A stretch of 64,000 nucleotides of DNA, taken from NCBI GenBank assembly GCA_036346225.1, contig JARFIW010000884.1:2870501-2934500 (forward strand). The letters run 5' to 3'. Shown one piece after another: positions 44,554 to 56,658 of this stretch (positions are counted from its first letter, which is position 1; each line of letters begins with the position of its first letter). Source of the DNA: Platerodrilus igneus. Taxonomy: Eukaryota; Arthropoda; Insecta; Coleoptera; Lycidae. The notes beneath the pieces were generated by a model, which saw only the letters and a list, made by a program, of their open reading frames with translations, ran no database searches and was not told where the DNA came from. A program made the translations under genes and the position numbers.

Positions 44554-46415
44554 ACATACACATATTATAACTAATTACATGCTGCCACAGTAAGCAAATA
44601 CAATTACACCAATATCAATAATTTGTGTATTTGTTATACTATGAAACGAACTCGTTATATGCATAATTCTGGCTAATCTAAAATACATGTGATATCAAGT
44701 AAAGAATCTTTTGATGCTAAGATATTTAGTATTATAAAGTATTATAAAGACCCTTATCAGATCTAACCCAAACTCATTTTTACTGCAGTCTCTTTCCCAT
44801 TTCCACCCACTTATTTTTAGTAATTTGGAAAATAATGCCTATTTACATCTTTATTTCATGTTGAATAATTTCAACTGTCAGACTTGATTTTTGAAAACTC
44901 TTTTTTTTATTATTTGATTTTGCTTTCTATCAAACTTTCAAACATTCCGGCATCATTGGATAAGCAATGTAACTTACTAATGCACAAAAATGATTCTGCT
45001 ATAAATAATGCGATAATCAGCAGCTTGCCCAAATTGTCAGTTATTTACAACAATATCCATTGATTTCATATATGCATAATCCAATACAGAATTAAAGTAT
45101 TTGGATGTTTTGTGTTAAAAATCCAGGCATTGCATTTACTTTAAGACAATTCTTAATTAATGTATATTCCTATGTAAAGTTAATTTATATCACCCCAAGG
45201 ACAAAGCTATTCTTCATAAGCCATTATTTATTCAGTATTACAGGAATAATTTTAAAAGTGACACAAAATACTATTTTTTAAAACATTCTAAAAATTATAC
45301 ATTATTTTGACAATGTCCCTAGTCGATAGATAGGTATTGAATGTTTACTACAATAAGAATTTAGGATTAGTGCAAATAGTGTAGAGAATAAGTATTTTAC
45401 AAATCAGACAATATGGCTATAGTCTTCTATAGCTAGCAAGAAAAATATTAAAATCTAAAATGCTTATTTTACTTAGGACGATTTGTATGCGTATAGAAAC
45501 TAATTGAAAGAAAAGAACTTTTATAATATTGTTTCGATATTATGTTTTTGCAATACTCACCTTATTACGAGAACGCCACATAGTTAAAAAGTCTAAAACC
45601 TTTATTTATGCTATAACTGATGCCAAAAGTTTTAAAAATGTGGTGTTTATTAAAATAATTTCAACTACAGAAAATACAATTCAATGCAGTGCATAGCCAT
45701 AAATCAATGTTCGTAGACTTATGATTGATTAATAGTCATGTGCGAATATATCTTTTACAATTATTTGATAACACATTCTTTTCTAGATAACTTAATAATT
45801 ATTTGTTTGATATTTATATGAAAATATTTTGAAATACCTAGATTTTTACCATCAGGAATTATAGAATTTGTAAAAGCCAATTCAACCATTTATATCTCAA
45901 TATCATACAACGCATGCAAAACATATTATAATTTTAAGTTAAAATCGTATATTTATAAGACAAAGTTTAATTTAAATTGTAGATCGTTATAAATCTAAAT
46001 GCATTCCAACAAATTTCCTAAATATGTAAGTTGTCGCAAATCCAAGTTATGCGCTTTTGATGTTTAAGCTAGCTATATGTTAAAAATTGCTGGACAATAT
46101 TCTATTATTAGGAAATAAGTCTGTATCCTAAATGTCTTTAAAATAAATTATTAGTGTAAATGTATTATTCAATCACAGCAATGACGCCTTTGATGTTTAG
46201 TTAGTATACTCAGCTAATAAAATTTATTTTCACATATCATATTGCATTAATTTGAGCATTTAAAACCCCCTAAGGTTTAAGTATCCAAAGATAATAATTA
46301 TGTAGATCTAATTACTATAAGGAACAAACCAAAAGAAAAAAATTATAAATATGTATATAATTTAAGACAGGGTAGCCAAAGAAGTATTTACCTATAAGTA
46401 GGAAATATATTATAT

Positions 46416-46470
<55 letters not shown>

Positions 46471-47650
46471 GCAGTTTGAAAGATACTTCCCACGTACGCA
46501 AATATAAAATTTAAAATTTAATTATATAGTTTAAAATTTTATTCCTCAACTTATAAAATGTTGACTAATTGTAGTTTTAATTTATTTATTTATTTGTTTT
46601 AATATTTACATTGAGCCCAAAAAGCTCTAAAACGAGTGAAGCTTCTAGTCATTAATTTTAAGGAAATATAAAATAATTGTTGTTAGTACGTACTTAAACA
46701 AGTAAGTGTATATGTAATAGATACGAAGATTTATGAATGAATCACTACACCGCTCAGAAAAAGAGCATATTAAGAAAACACATAAATATGTATAATAGAT
46801 ATTGTAAAACTAAGTAAGTTTTATGAACCTGTAAAATTACCTTAGCTGTGTTTTCAATGTAAAAGCAAAATATATATCAGATATCCATATAATTTGTTTA
46901 TTGTATGTTTGCATGAATGTTTGCATAGTTAGCAACATTATATTCCTGGAACTACGGTCACACCTTAAACAATGGTTTGTAGTTTGAGTGTTAAGGAATA
47001 TCCTAAGTTCAAACAGCAAATTTATTTTGTAAAATTACGTTAGTTGGTTAGATGGTCAAAAGTAGAGCGCTCTCATCACTCTCATCTGTAGTTATTTAAT
47101 GTGGGCATGCTAAATAATGCTATATATTTATGAGCTAATCACTGTATGTATTTCTTTCAGAAAATAATTGTGAATGGAGTTTTGAAGGTAGATGTATTTA
47201 GGTGCTTTATTTACAGGATAGTTTAAGCTGTTAAGATGAATCAGACCATCCTACACTGTAAATTCCTTTATTTTACTATTGAGCTTTACAGAGGTCTCGG
47301 TCAGTAACGAGATTCTTCTACCTAGTACTACCACATTATTGGTAGTGCCCATGCAATTTTGTCGTTATCACCGAATGCTTATCCCGTTATAAGTTGCCTG
47401 TTAGGCAACCCAAACTACGGCTGTTACCGTGCCCATTCCTCATCGACTTCAGCTACATCCCCTAAGGATTAATATCTTTTCCTTGGGGTCCTAGTTCCAA
47501 ACAGGTTCGTAACAAATTATTTTTGTAAGGTGATAAAGGTTGTTTCGTCTTTATGTAAATAATTAATACTAAAATTTATTATTACATTGAGCTTGTTGGT
47601 TATTTTAAATTCGCCGCGGTAGATTTAAATTTGTTAGTGCAAAATCTCCA
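44554..47650. other. AT-rich intergenic DNA with one microsatellite
   Basis: No coding region supported. It holds a (TA)n tract at 46420-46468 and, near 47450-47490, a small hairpin of CCCC.AAGG with CCTTGGGG. Otherwise nothing recognisable. Confidence 0.5.
46420..46468. repeat. (TA)n microsatellite
   Basis: About 24 TA units, preceded by TATACATA variants. Confidence 0.95.
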
Positions 47651-47659
47651 TGTGTTTAC

Positions 47660-48050
47660 TTAAGCATGCTAACCAGTGCCGTGAGTGATAAACGTTACTC
47701 CGGATGTGCGAACAGTATTGATTGGAATATCCACGAAGCCAGCAGAGTAGAAGCTCGTCCTAGTAGTCGCATATCCCGCATCGATCGTACAAGTTCTCCA
47801 TGAAGAGAATCGATTTGTTTTTCGACTGTTCGCCCCGTTAACACCGCGTTGAGTTTGCACGTGCTGCATGAAGTTAATTGGATGAACCGCTTTGTTGCCC
47901 GCCGCCGCTATTATAATAATTCTACACTTATGAACCGCTTTGATAAACCGCTGTCGTAAAATTGTGCTGCGCTCCATCCGTCAAAGGAAGAGCTGTATTG
48001 GTTCCAACGTTTTTTCATCTGCATGCCGCATCATTAACAGGTGAGTGCTA
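47660..48050 (+). other. GC-richer block ending in a strong splice donor; candidate 5' exon
   Basis: Base composition rises sharply with many CpGs (TCGATCGTAC, CCGCCGCCGC). The block ends at AACAG|GTGAGTGC (donor GT at 48041). This looks like a non-coding first exon or promoter island of a + strand gene. A 102-aa open frame on the minus strand (47977-47669) resembles nothing and probably reflects the low stop density of GC-rich DNA. No downstream exon was found in the window. Confidence 0.35.
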
Positions 48051-51000
48051 TAGTAAACGCTTTTGTTTTGATTTGATCAAAAACATTTAATTATCTGTTG
48101 CTTGTTAAAATATCCTTTAAATTATATACAGTCTATTCTCTCTTCCAAATTAGTTATCGAAATTTACACCGCAATTAAATTTACAAAGGTACTAGTATAT
48201 ATTCCCAACTAAATTGGATTATTACCGCAAACTGCATGCGTAATTGGGGTCTCTTTTTATCAACCAAACAATTTCCCAAGTCGATTGACATCAAATATCT
48301 TTACACATACAAACAACGAAATTGGTCGACATAATGGACCTAAAGCAGAATAATCAAACACACCCGGACGATAAACCACCACAAAAATTGTACAACCTTA
48401 TTAACTAAAGTCTACATCAAGAATCATCTGTGGTACTTTACAAACATCTGCAAAACTCATCAAAAATAGGAGAAGGGTGCGTGGCATACCTCTTTGTTCA
48501 ATATCGATGTCTACTAGTTAAAATTAAATACTAAATAAATATAAGGACGGACTTAGGGATTTCTTCGTTTAATGCCCATTAAATTAATAAAATAAACAGA
48601 AGGTTACAAATATTCACAAGCGCTTAACGGCATGGATTCATTTCAGGTATCACATGTAACACACTTCTTTTATATAAAAGTGTCTGCACGGGAAAGCAAG
48701 TAAGTTGTTAATCTAAAAATTAATTGCTTTAGAAACGTCAATTGCATGTTTTCTAAGTTTCTAAACAGTGTACACATTAAATGTGGTGTAAATGTCTTGT
48801 TATACAAACACAAATTCAGGTAGTATTGTATTCGATGTTCGAACATAACGTAAACAAGAGCTTTTAAGTAAGTTCTTTGTTAGTGAAATATTATTTAGCG
48901 TCATTTAGGACTCGTCACGGTCAAGGGTAAAATCAATATTCTTGCTTCGTTATAACCTATACTTTCCTCTAAAGGAAAATAATATGTCTGTTCTACCATA
49001 CAGGCGGCAGAGCCTCGATAGATTACGAGGGGTTCCTGTTTGATAGTCAAGCCCAGGGTAAAAAGGATGTTGAATGGCTTTGAGAAAAAAAGGGTCCCTC
49101 TAAAGAGTTCTTCCAGACAGCTAAGTTTCTTCAACTTAGGGTAGAGCTATGAGCTAGGGTCGTAGGATGGTATACGATAAAACAAAAGAAATTTTATTGG
49201 ACGCCACCGTATCTTATTGAGTGTTTTATAAGAAATTATTCGAAGATCAGATACGGAAATCTTCGAAAGAAAATAATTTACGACAAGCAACATAAACAAA
49301 GATACTTACTGTGGTCTCTGCAACCAGGAATAGGAACGACGATCTCGTGCTATCTGAAAATTTAATCACACCTAAACATTTTCAAACTAGGGCTTTATTA
49401 GAGCCTAGTCACTTTATCACAAAAATAATTATATGTAAATCCACTAGACAAAATTATACTTTCAAGAAAAACTTTTAACTTTAACACTAATAATACCTTT
49501 CTTCAGTATTAAAGTTTCATATTTATAAACTGTTTGTTTCTGTAGGATAATTACTGTTGACTTCAAAGAAAGAAAATTTTGAGACAACTTAATATTTTTT
49601 CTATTAATTTTTTTTTTAAAATATTTATACATACATTGTTTATACAACTTATTTATATGGAAACTTTCAAAACAGTTCCTTTTCACTATTTAATATTGAT
49701 CTCAAAGCATTCTTGGAATATTGTTTTATTAACTGCATCAATTATTTCAGTTCACTTTAAAAAATATATTACTTTTACTTTATGTTACAGTGACTTCATG
49801 CTACTAGAATAGGATCCTTTTCAGTTTACAAAAAAAAATTACATGTTCAAAAATAATTTCTCTGGTTATGGTTGTACATTTTTAATAGTTATCTTTAATA
49901 AAATCAAAGGTCAAAGAAAAGTACTTATTGTCGACATTGAATTATACTTCAGAGGTATTATCACAATGTGTTATGCACAATAGTTCGGCAAACAATTCTT
50001 ATCATATCACATGTTCTATAAAGCAAACCTTTCAATACAACTTTGTAACTTCAAACATACTCTTATACAAAGATCTTAAAAATGTTAAGGTCAATTATGC
50101 CTTATTCAAATACTACATTTTTAAATTAAATTTTTAAATGAAACAAATTAATTGAACTATGAACTTTAGTAAAATTTCAAGAATTAATTTTAAACAAACT
50201 TTTGTATAGCTTTTTCGAAAATTTATCTGAGCATTTTAATTGAAAGTTTCTTGAAAAGATATAAAAATAAAAATGGAGGATGACTTACCGCTGGCCATCT
50301 GCTTGAAAGCCGGTTTTCCTTTTTTTTTTTTAAAAAAATTTAAACATCTGCGTCCTTACTCTTGTCGTTGAGCGTGGCTGACGCAGGGGTCCGGATTTAA
50401 TCTTCATACAAACCAATGACGTGTGCGGATTTTTACATTCCTGCCTAGTAACAATTGAACCTGCTTCTCTAGTGCTTGCCTTATGTTTAACGATTGTTTT
50501 CTTTATAATACTTAAATTTCCATAACTTCATTACTTTTAACTTGAATTTAATAATTTAAAATTCGGAATTATAATTATCTTCATATTTAATGATAAGTAG
50601 TTTAATCCTTAAAACTCTAAACTAAAACAAAGAAGAACTTGCGCGTAAAAATATATCTACAACCATTTTAGGTCGATGCTATTACAGAAACTAACTTATG
50701 GTACCTGTTGACTCCACTTAACCAATTGTTCGGGCGGCATGTTTAATCAAAAACCTGCAAGCCCAAGATAATACTCGTCTACGGACTACATCTGATACCA
50801 AAATGGCTTATTCCACGAGGCAATCTTAGTTATACAAGCATGCGCCGGGATATTGAAACATATTGAAACAAGATACAAACAACTAGAAGTTCACTTTAAG
50901 AGTACTTTTGCTATTCTAATGTAGATGGCGTACTATGTATGAATTTATAATAAAAGGTTTCAATAGAAATTTAACATTTATTGATTAGGTGTATTGAACA

Positions 51001-52880
51001 AAGTTGTTTATTCAAATAACAGAAAATCGTAATTGTTACACCGTTTAAAGATAAACCAGCCGGTAGAATTACATGTTTCTGTGTATGACGTGCTACCTTC
51101 ACATTTTTGCATATCCTTTTTCAAAGCTGTACTTGTTTTATGAAACTGTACCTTTTTGTTGATTTGAACAAACGCATCAACCTTCAATTTATTTAGGATT
51201 GCACTTAACTAAACTTTTACGAATCTTGGCACGTACAAATAATTGATTAAAGAGCAGTATAGAGTGATACTTTAGTTACGATTATTTATAATATAGGTAC
51301 GGTATGCGATTGTTTAACAGACAATGGCTGAGCAATTAAAATCAATTGTTACGGTATTCCGCGCAAACACGAAAGAAAACAGTAAGAGTAAGTAAAGAAA
51401 TCGTTTACACCGAATACCGCAACAGAACGGGGATAGAATGGTAGAATTCGGGCTAGTTCAAAAATGTCGTAGAGGGGCGTGTGTGAAATAGAAAGAATAC
51501 ATTGGAAACCTCTGTAAAACTATATTGTTAACATCGAATCTTGAAAGACTATTTACAAAACAATAGAACAAATAAGTTGCGTAATCGTTTGTAACGTGCT
51601 AGTAAACAAAGCATCATAAAATAAGCATATAAAAAGGGTAAGCAAAACATATAACATCTTATAATCTAAATACCTACTTATTGGTTCACTTTAAATACTT
51701 ATAAAAGAAAATTAAGCATAAACTGTACAGTAAATCTAGGAAAAGAAATATACCTAAATTATATATACATGCTACTTTGTTAAGTGCCCCTCCTCAAGAA
51801 ATAGTATAACATTAAAATTAGACACCCTAGCTTAAATTAATCAAATATTAAGTACTTTTAAAGTAATGCGGAAGTTCTTTTTGTTAATGTTTATACAAAA
51901 GACAAAAGAAACAGTAAAACGGACTAACACAAACTTTGAATAAATAATTTTAAAAAAAAACCGTCGCTCGTGCATTGTGAATGTGTTTGGTAATGTGGTG
52001 GCAGCAAATAAAATGTCTATACTCCACAGCAGCATAAAGGATTTACGAAAATAGAAAACTGTCCCTTGAACTAGTTGGCTTCGTATCATGTTGTGGATGG
52101 AAAAATGCGACTGCATTTCTTTATTGGCTGCATGCTGGAACCACCAACTTCACTTATACTAAGAAAGCACTTTTAGTAGTGTGACTTTGCATGTATCTTT
52201 GGCAAGAAGATGTTGTTATCAATCTTTAATGGCGTCTTTTAAAGAACCGTCTCTATTTTATAAGGACAGAAACATGTATGGGGGTAGGGTATTTGGCTTT
52301 CAAAGATGTCGCCAAAGAATCAAGTCTGCAGAATTTCCAGACAACAGCTGCCGAAATACAAACTGTAACAGCTTGCCAACAAGCAGATAACGCAATTATC
52401 AAACGACTTTAGACAAAGGAAAACAATCTTATTACTTTGTAACATCATATCAGTTGCAGAATACCAGATAACAAGTCCATTGTAAGCAGATGTAGGCAGG
52501 TGGTAAGTGGTCTTATCTTTTAGAAGAAAGCTGTGCATTTACATGCAGTTTTTAATTAAAATGTAATCACTGCAGTTGCTAGGAAATATTGCAACTACTT
52601 TGTAACGTAATGTTTCCTAAGCAGCTGTTTGATTTTATAAAGCAAACTTTTATACAGAGTGATTACTTGAGAAATTTGATAAAATAATACTAATTAAAAT
52701 GGCGAGAAATCGAGCTTGTTGAGGAATTTTAGGGCGTTTTAAAAATAAATGCAGGAAAAATTGTTTGCAGGGTTTTGAACGTAACACAATGTTAAATCAA
52801 CAAAAGTGTTATTAAAGCAAAAACAAACAAGTATAAAACCGAGTTCAAAGAAATTTTATTAACTTAATGAAAGAGATAAA
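48051..52880. other. Intergenic DNA, no supported gene
   Basis: Mostly AT-rich. Short frames (for example 48901-49134 minus and 49579-49812 plus) match no family. Small GC-richer patches at about 48960-49060, 50280-50420 and 52180-52400 have no identifiable content. Confidence 0.45.
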
Positions 52881-52889
52881 ATATATGGA

Positions 52890-54480
52890 ACTTTACAGGC
52901 GAGAATCAAAAATTTAAGCAGATGTCTTGGAATATCGAGATGATCAATTCGAAGAAGTCTATTTTGACTTTACATCAAAAGTACCGCTTAGATCTATTAG
53001 CTATGAAGCAACAATAAAACACGAACGTGAGACAGCATGTTTTAGTCCCCCTAAGGGTTCAATACCTTTAATAATACCTTTAATTGAGGTATTTGGTTAC
53101 CTGTTATTAATTTAGCTAAATTGGACAGATCGTTCGCCAAGTGGTTAGACTTCAAAAATACTTATGAGTCTTAGGTGTATAATATTAGCGAAATAAACAA
53201 TGTACAGAATTCCACTATTTCAAAGCATCTTTGCTAGATAATGCAGCAAATGTGATCAAAAGTAACCGGAATATCTGAAGCCAATTACACGTTTTTGTGG
53301 AATACTCTATGCTCTCCTTACGATAATAAAAAACTTCTCATTCATGATCATCTTAAAACACTTTTTAAAATAGAACCAATAACTTTAGAATGTTGTCCTA
53401 AAATTAGGAAATTAATTGGTACTGTTAATGCCAATCTTAAAAGTCTTGAATATTTAAAATTGCCAGTAGACCACTGGGATGTTCCTTTAATTCACCTCAT
53501 GGTTTTAAAACCAGATATGGCAATAGCAAGAGAATGGAATGCGCTCAAGAGTGATACCCATATTTAAAGATTTCTTAAATTTTTGAGAGATCGAGCTATT
53601 AATAGAAACATTAAAAATAGCGAGTTTCGAACAGCGATGAAAAACCAATGGTGAATGCTTCAAAACCTTCCCGAGTTAAGGTTCGTGGCTTGGGAGCGGA
53701 CTTTTTAAAAAACCATTTCCAAACTTCTCAACAAATTATTTCTATTGATATATAATTGACTTGGGATTTTGACAATCTTGAATTAATATTACTTTACTCG
53801 AAATACATTAATTAATTGTACAAAAATGTGTAATCTAACGAACTGCAATGCTAAAGCTGAACGATGGATTAACTGTCGTCGACTGGGGCTCCCGGCCTTT
53901 TATAATATCCATACCCCCTCACATGGCTGTGGGAACCTGCAGATCTCATGCCTGCTTATACTTAATTCTATTCATAAATACATTGTTGCGATCTTACTTT
54001 CTAGGTAATATTGGTACGTGACCGTCTGCGACCGCCTGTGACCTGACATCTGCAGTGCTACTATCGTCTTTGTTACAAAGTAGAGCTTTCGTTCCCATGA
54101 ACGTCAATAAACTGTATAAATTGTCCTTGATATACAATGTTGCACTCACCTAGCACATTTCTAACATTTCTAATAATGTCTTAGTTATTCTATTTCTTTA
54201 CACATATAACAATTGGGAGATTACATAATTCCCGTCAAACCAAAACACTTGTAACCGAAGCTAATAATTGTGTGTACAATTATTGTAACGAAAACTATAA
54301 AATGTACAAGTGTTTTCAATTTAAGGAACAAGCTTTAGATGATCGTATAAAAAAGGTTAGATTCAAAGTTATGTGAAAATTATTTAAGAGTTAATTATTT
54401 AGCTAAAGATTGTAAATCAAGTAACTGTTTTAAATGCCAATAGAAATACAATACATTACTACACAAAAATGTAGCTTAAA
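52890..54480 (+). pseudogene. BEL/Pao retrotransposon gag remnant
   Basis: The + strand frame at 53295-53567 gives WNTLCSPYDNKKLLIHDHLK followed by LKSLEYLKLPVDHWDVPLIH, the hallmark of the BEL/Pao gag domain (W..L...Y...R.LI..HL..L ... L..LG.P...WD..L). Farther on, at about 54240-54460, a decayed zinc-knuckle region reads KMYKCFQFKEQALDDRIKKV, then CKSSNCFKC-like. Between them (53640-54230) the sequence is not recognisable. Frameshifts and stops are numerous; no protease, RT or LTR was found. Confidence 0.7.
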
Positions 54481-54658
54481 ACTTAAGGAAGTTCTTTAAA
54501 ACGTAGGGAACTTCCTTAAAACTCAGGGAATTTCCGCAAAACCCAGGAAATTTATTTAAAACCTAAGGAATTTCTTTAAAACCTAGGGAATTTTCTTAAC
54601 ACTTAGGAAATTTCCTTAAAACTAAAGAATTTACTTAAAACTAGGGAATTTCCTTTAA
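54480..54658 (+). repeat. Minisatellite, ~22-bp unit, about 8 copies
   Basis: Imperfect tandem units of the form TTCCTTAAAACCTAGGGAA. Units vary at several bases and in length (about 20-24 bp). The GGAATTTCC portion is near-palindromic. Confidence 0.85.
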
Positions 54659-54780
54659 TGAAAATGAATAATTATTAACGTATTGTATTTCGTTGTATAG
54701 CGGTTATAAATTGTGATTATGTATTTCTACGCTTACTAGATGTTTTGTAGTGTTAAAAAAAATCAACATTAAATAAAAAA

Positions 54781-54860
54781 GAAGTAGGTGTTAGTGGGCA
54801 TCGAACCAATATACTTGCGATTGGTAGCCATAGCTCTTACCTTTCGGTCACGAAGTTGAT
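54781..54860 (-). pseudogene. tRNA-like sequence (decayed tRNA or SINE head)
   Basis: The minus strand shows an A-box-like TGACCGAAAGGTAAGAG and, about 30 bases on, a B-box-like GGTTCGATGCC. The T-stem pairs badly, and no complete acceptor stem forms. It is therefore probably a relic rather than a working tRNA gene. Confidence 0.35.
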
Positions 54861-55213
54861 GGACATTAAAATGCCGTTAGTTCTACACTTGCATTAGTCA
54901 CATCTCATAAGAACTATAGCAATACCAGAATTAATCACTATTTTTATGTTTTCTTTAAAAATAGACCGTATATAATGAAATATTGTTCATTTTTAGAATC
55001 CTCATGAAGGAATAACACTAAAAGTATAATTAGCCATTGCATGTGTTGTCCAAAATATTATTTTTATAACAGGAACAAATGTATCAATTCGGCCGTGGTC
55101 GTTCGTTCCCGGCGAATAAAATTAATAATTCTTCTTTAAATTTAGATAGTCTATATTAAAAATTGATACGTTTTTACATATGTAGTCTATTGTAAAGCTT
55201 ATATATATATATA

Positions 55214-55439
55214 TACGATTGTGTTGAAATTAGCAGGTTTTAGGTCGGCTGGTAGTAAAGAAAACTCTTTTTTATGGCCTAAATTTTCGCATATATTTTT
55301 ATGCTTGATCACAGGCAATAACTAAAACGTACAAACTATTAACAAACTACTAAAGTGAATAAAATATTTAGGCCATAAAAAAAAGAGTTTTCTTTATTAC
55401 CAGCCGACCTAAAACCTGCTAATTTCAACACAATCGTAT
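55214..55439. repeat. Hairpin (MITE-like) element with ~70-bp near-perfect arms
   Basis: The left arm is 55214-55286 and the right arm about 55366-55439. They are inverted copies (GCAGGTTTTAGGTCGGCTGG type) differing by two or three bases. The loop of about 80 bp is unrelated. The near-identity suggests a recent insertion or active maintenance. Confidence 0.85.
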
Positions 55440-55468
55440 AAAAAGAAGGTCGTTACAATAAAAAAAAG

Positions 55469-55469
<1 letters not shown>

Positions 55470-55505
<36 letters not shown>

Positions 55506-55522
55506 AGAGAGAGAGAGAGAGA
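55470..55522. repeat. (TA)n followed by (GA)n
   Basis: TA units to about 55502, then ten GA units to 55522, directly before the hammerhead-bearing fragment. Confidence 0.9.
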
Positions 55523-55548
55523 GGAGAATGAAATTTATTGGCAAGTGA

Positions 55549-55697
55549 CTCAATATTAGCCACAAGGGCATCCTGTCGACGCGTTTCGCCCTAATTGGGG
55601 CTCATCAGGACAGGAGTAGCAAAGATGTAATATTTAACACGAACGCGAACGCGAACGCGTCGACAGGATGCCCTTGTGGCTAATATTGAGTTAATTA
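55549..55697. repeat. Inverted repeat around the hammerhead, ~38-bp arms
   Basis: About 55549-55585 recurs inverted at about 55658-55695 (GACAGGATGCCCTTGTGGCT shared). The second copy carries only the 3' part of the ribozyme (from CGCGTC onward), preceded by three GAACGC units at 55641-55660. Confidence 0.85.
55552..55634 (-). ncRNA. Type I hammerhead ribozyme (Penelope/retrozyme type)
   Basis: Read on the minus strand, the core is 55614-55572. Stem I strand CCTGTC is at 55614-55609. Invariant CTGATGA is at 55608-55602. Stem II is GCCC/GGGC with a 6-nt loop (55601-55588). Invariant GAAA is at 55587-55584. A very short stem III and the GTC cleavage triplet follow (55583-55578), then GACAGG (55577-55572), which pairs perfectly with CCTGTC. 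Stem I extends by one U-A pair and, after an internal loop, by AATATTA (55634-55628) with TAATATT (55558-55552). Self-cleavage is predicted after 55578. This form is known from Penelope-like elements and retrozymes; no element ORF is attached here. Activity is inferred from the motif only. Confidence 0.85.
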
Positions 55698-55987
55698 TTA
55701 TCTGTGCATTTTGTTTAATACCGGTTACTTAAAATTGAGTTAATCAATATAAATTTTGCACGTAATTTCTTTACTCGGAATAATTAAATTACACGTAGAG
55801 CATTTTAATACTGCTTCTTTTTATAGAAGGCGTCTTGTAAATAATTTAAATCTCTTCTTTTTAATGAAACGAATGAATTTTTATGCTTCACGGTTTTAAT
55901 AACGCGTACCTTTTCCCAAAGCTTCTACACGGTGATTAAAATTATTTGATGTGATTATTTAATTTTCTAGCCTGGTCTAAATATGAG

Positions 55988-55988
<1 letters not shown>

Positions 55989-56025
<37 letters not shown>

Positions 56026-56600
56026 TTATATATCTATACGTACCGCTACGTATCGATATGCATCGATACAAGTCGATTCGTATCGATACGCATCGATACG
56101 TATCGATACGCATAGATACGAATCGATATGTATCGATACACACCGATACGCATCGATACATGTCGATACGCATCGATACGTATCGATACGCATCGATACG
56201 TATCGATACGTATCGATATATATCGATATTCGATATATCGATACATATCGATATAGAATATGTATCGATATTCGATACGCAAAATCCCGTATCGCCCACC
56301 CATATATATATATATATATATATGTATGTATTTATATATCTATACGTACCGCTACGATTCGTATTGATGCGCACCGATACGCATCGATACGTATCGATAC
56401 GCATGGATACGAATCGATATGTATCGATACACACCGATACGCATCGATACACACCGATACGCATCGATACATGTCGATACGCATCGATACGTATCGATAC
56501 GCATCGATACGTATCGATACGTATCGATATATATCGATATTCGATATATCGATATAGAATATGTATCGATATTCGATACGCAAAGTCCCGTATCGCCCAC

Positions 56601-56656
<56 letters not shown>
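55989..56656. repeat. CGATA-rich satellite, two ~300-bp higher-order units with (TA)n borders
   Basis: Two blocks (about 56030-56303 and 56337-56604) consist of 10-bp repeats around (G/C)ATCGATACG. Each is preceded by ACGTACCGCTACG and ends with GATATTCGATACGCAAA then CCCGTATCGCCCACCC. (TA)n tracts lie at 55989-56022, 56304-56325 and 56605-56656. The repeat is largely self-complementary, so both strands stay open and give spurious proteins rich in RIDTYRYVS. Dozens of CGATA and TATCGATA sites are present. Confidence 0.92.

Positions 56657-56658
<2 letters not shown>

Noticed and set aside
47669..47977. 102-aa minus-strand ORF
   Set aside because: Lies in a GC-rich block where stops are rare; no family resemblance and no conserved-looking pattern. 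Treated as part of a candidate 5' exon on the other strand.
54781..54860. Functional tRNA gene
   Set aside because: A- and B-box-like words are present, but the T-stem has mismatches and no full acceptor stem forms; kept only as a low-confidence relic.
56046..56303. CRISPR-like spaced repeat appearance of the CGATA array
   Set aside because: There are no unique spacers; it is a continuous 10-bp satellite in a eukaryotic genome.
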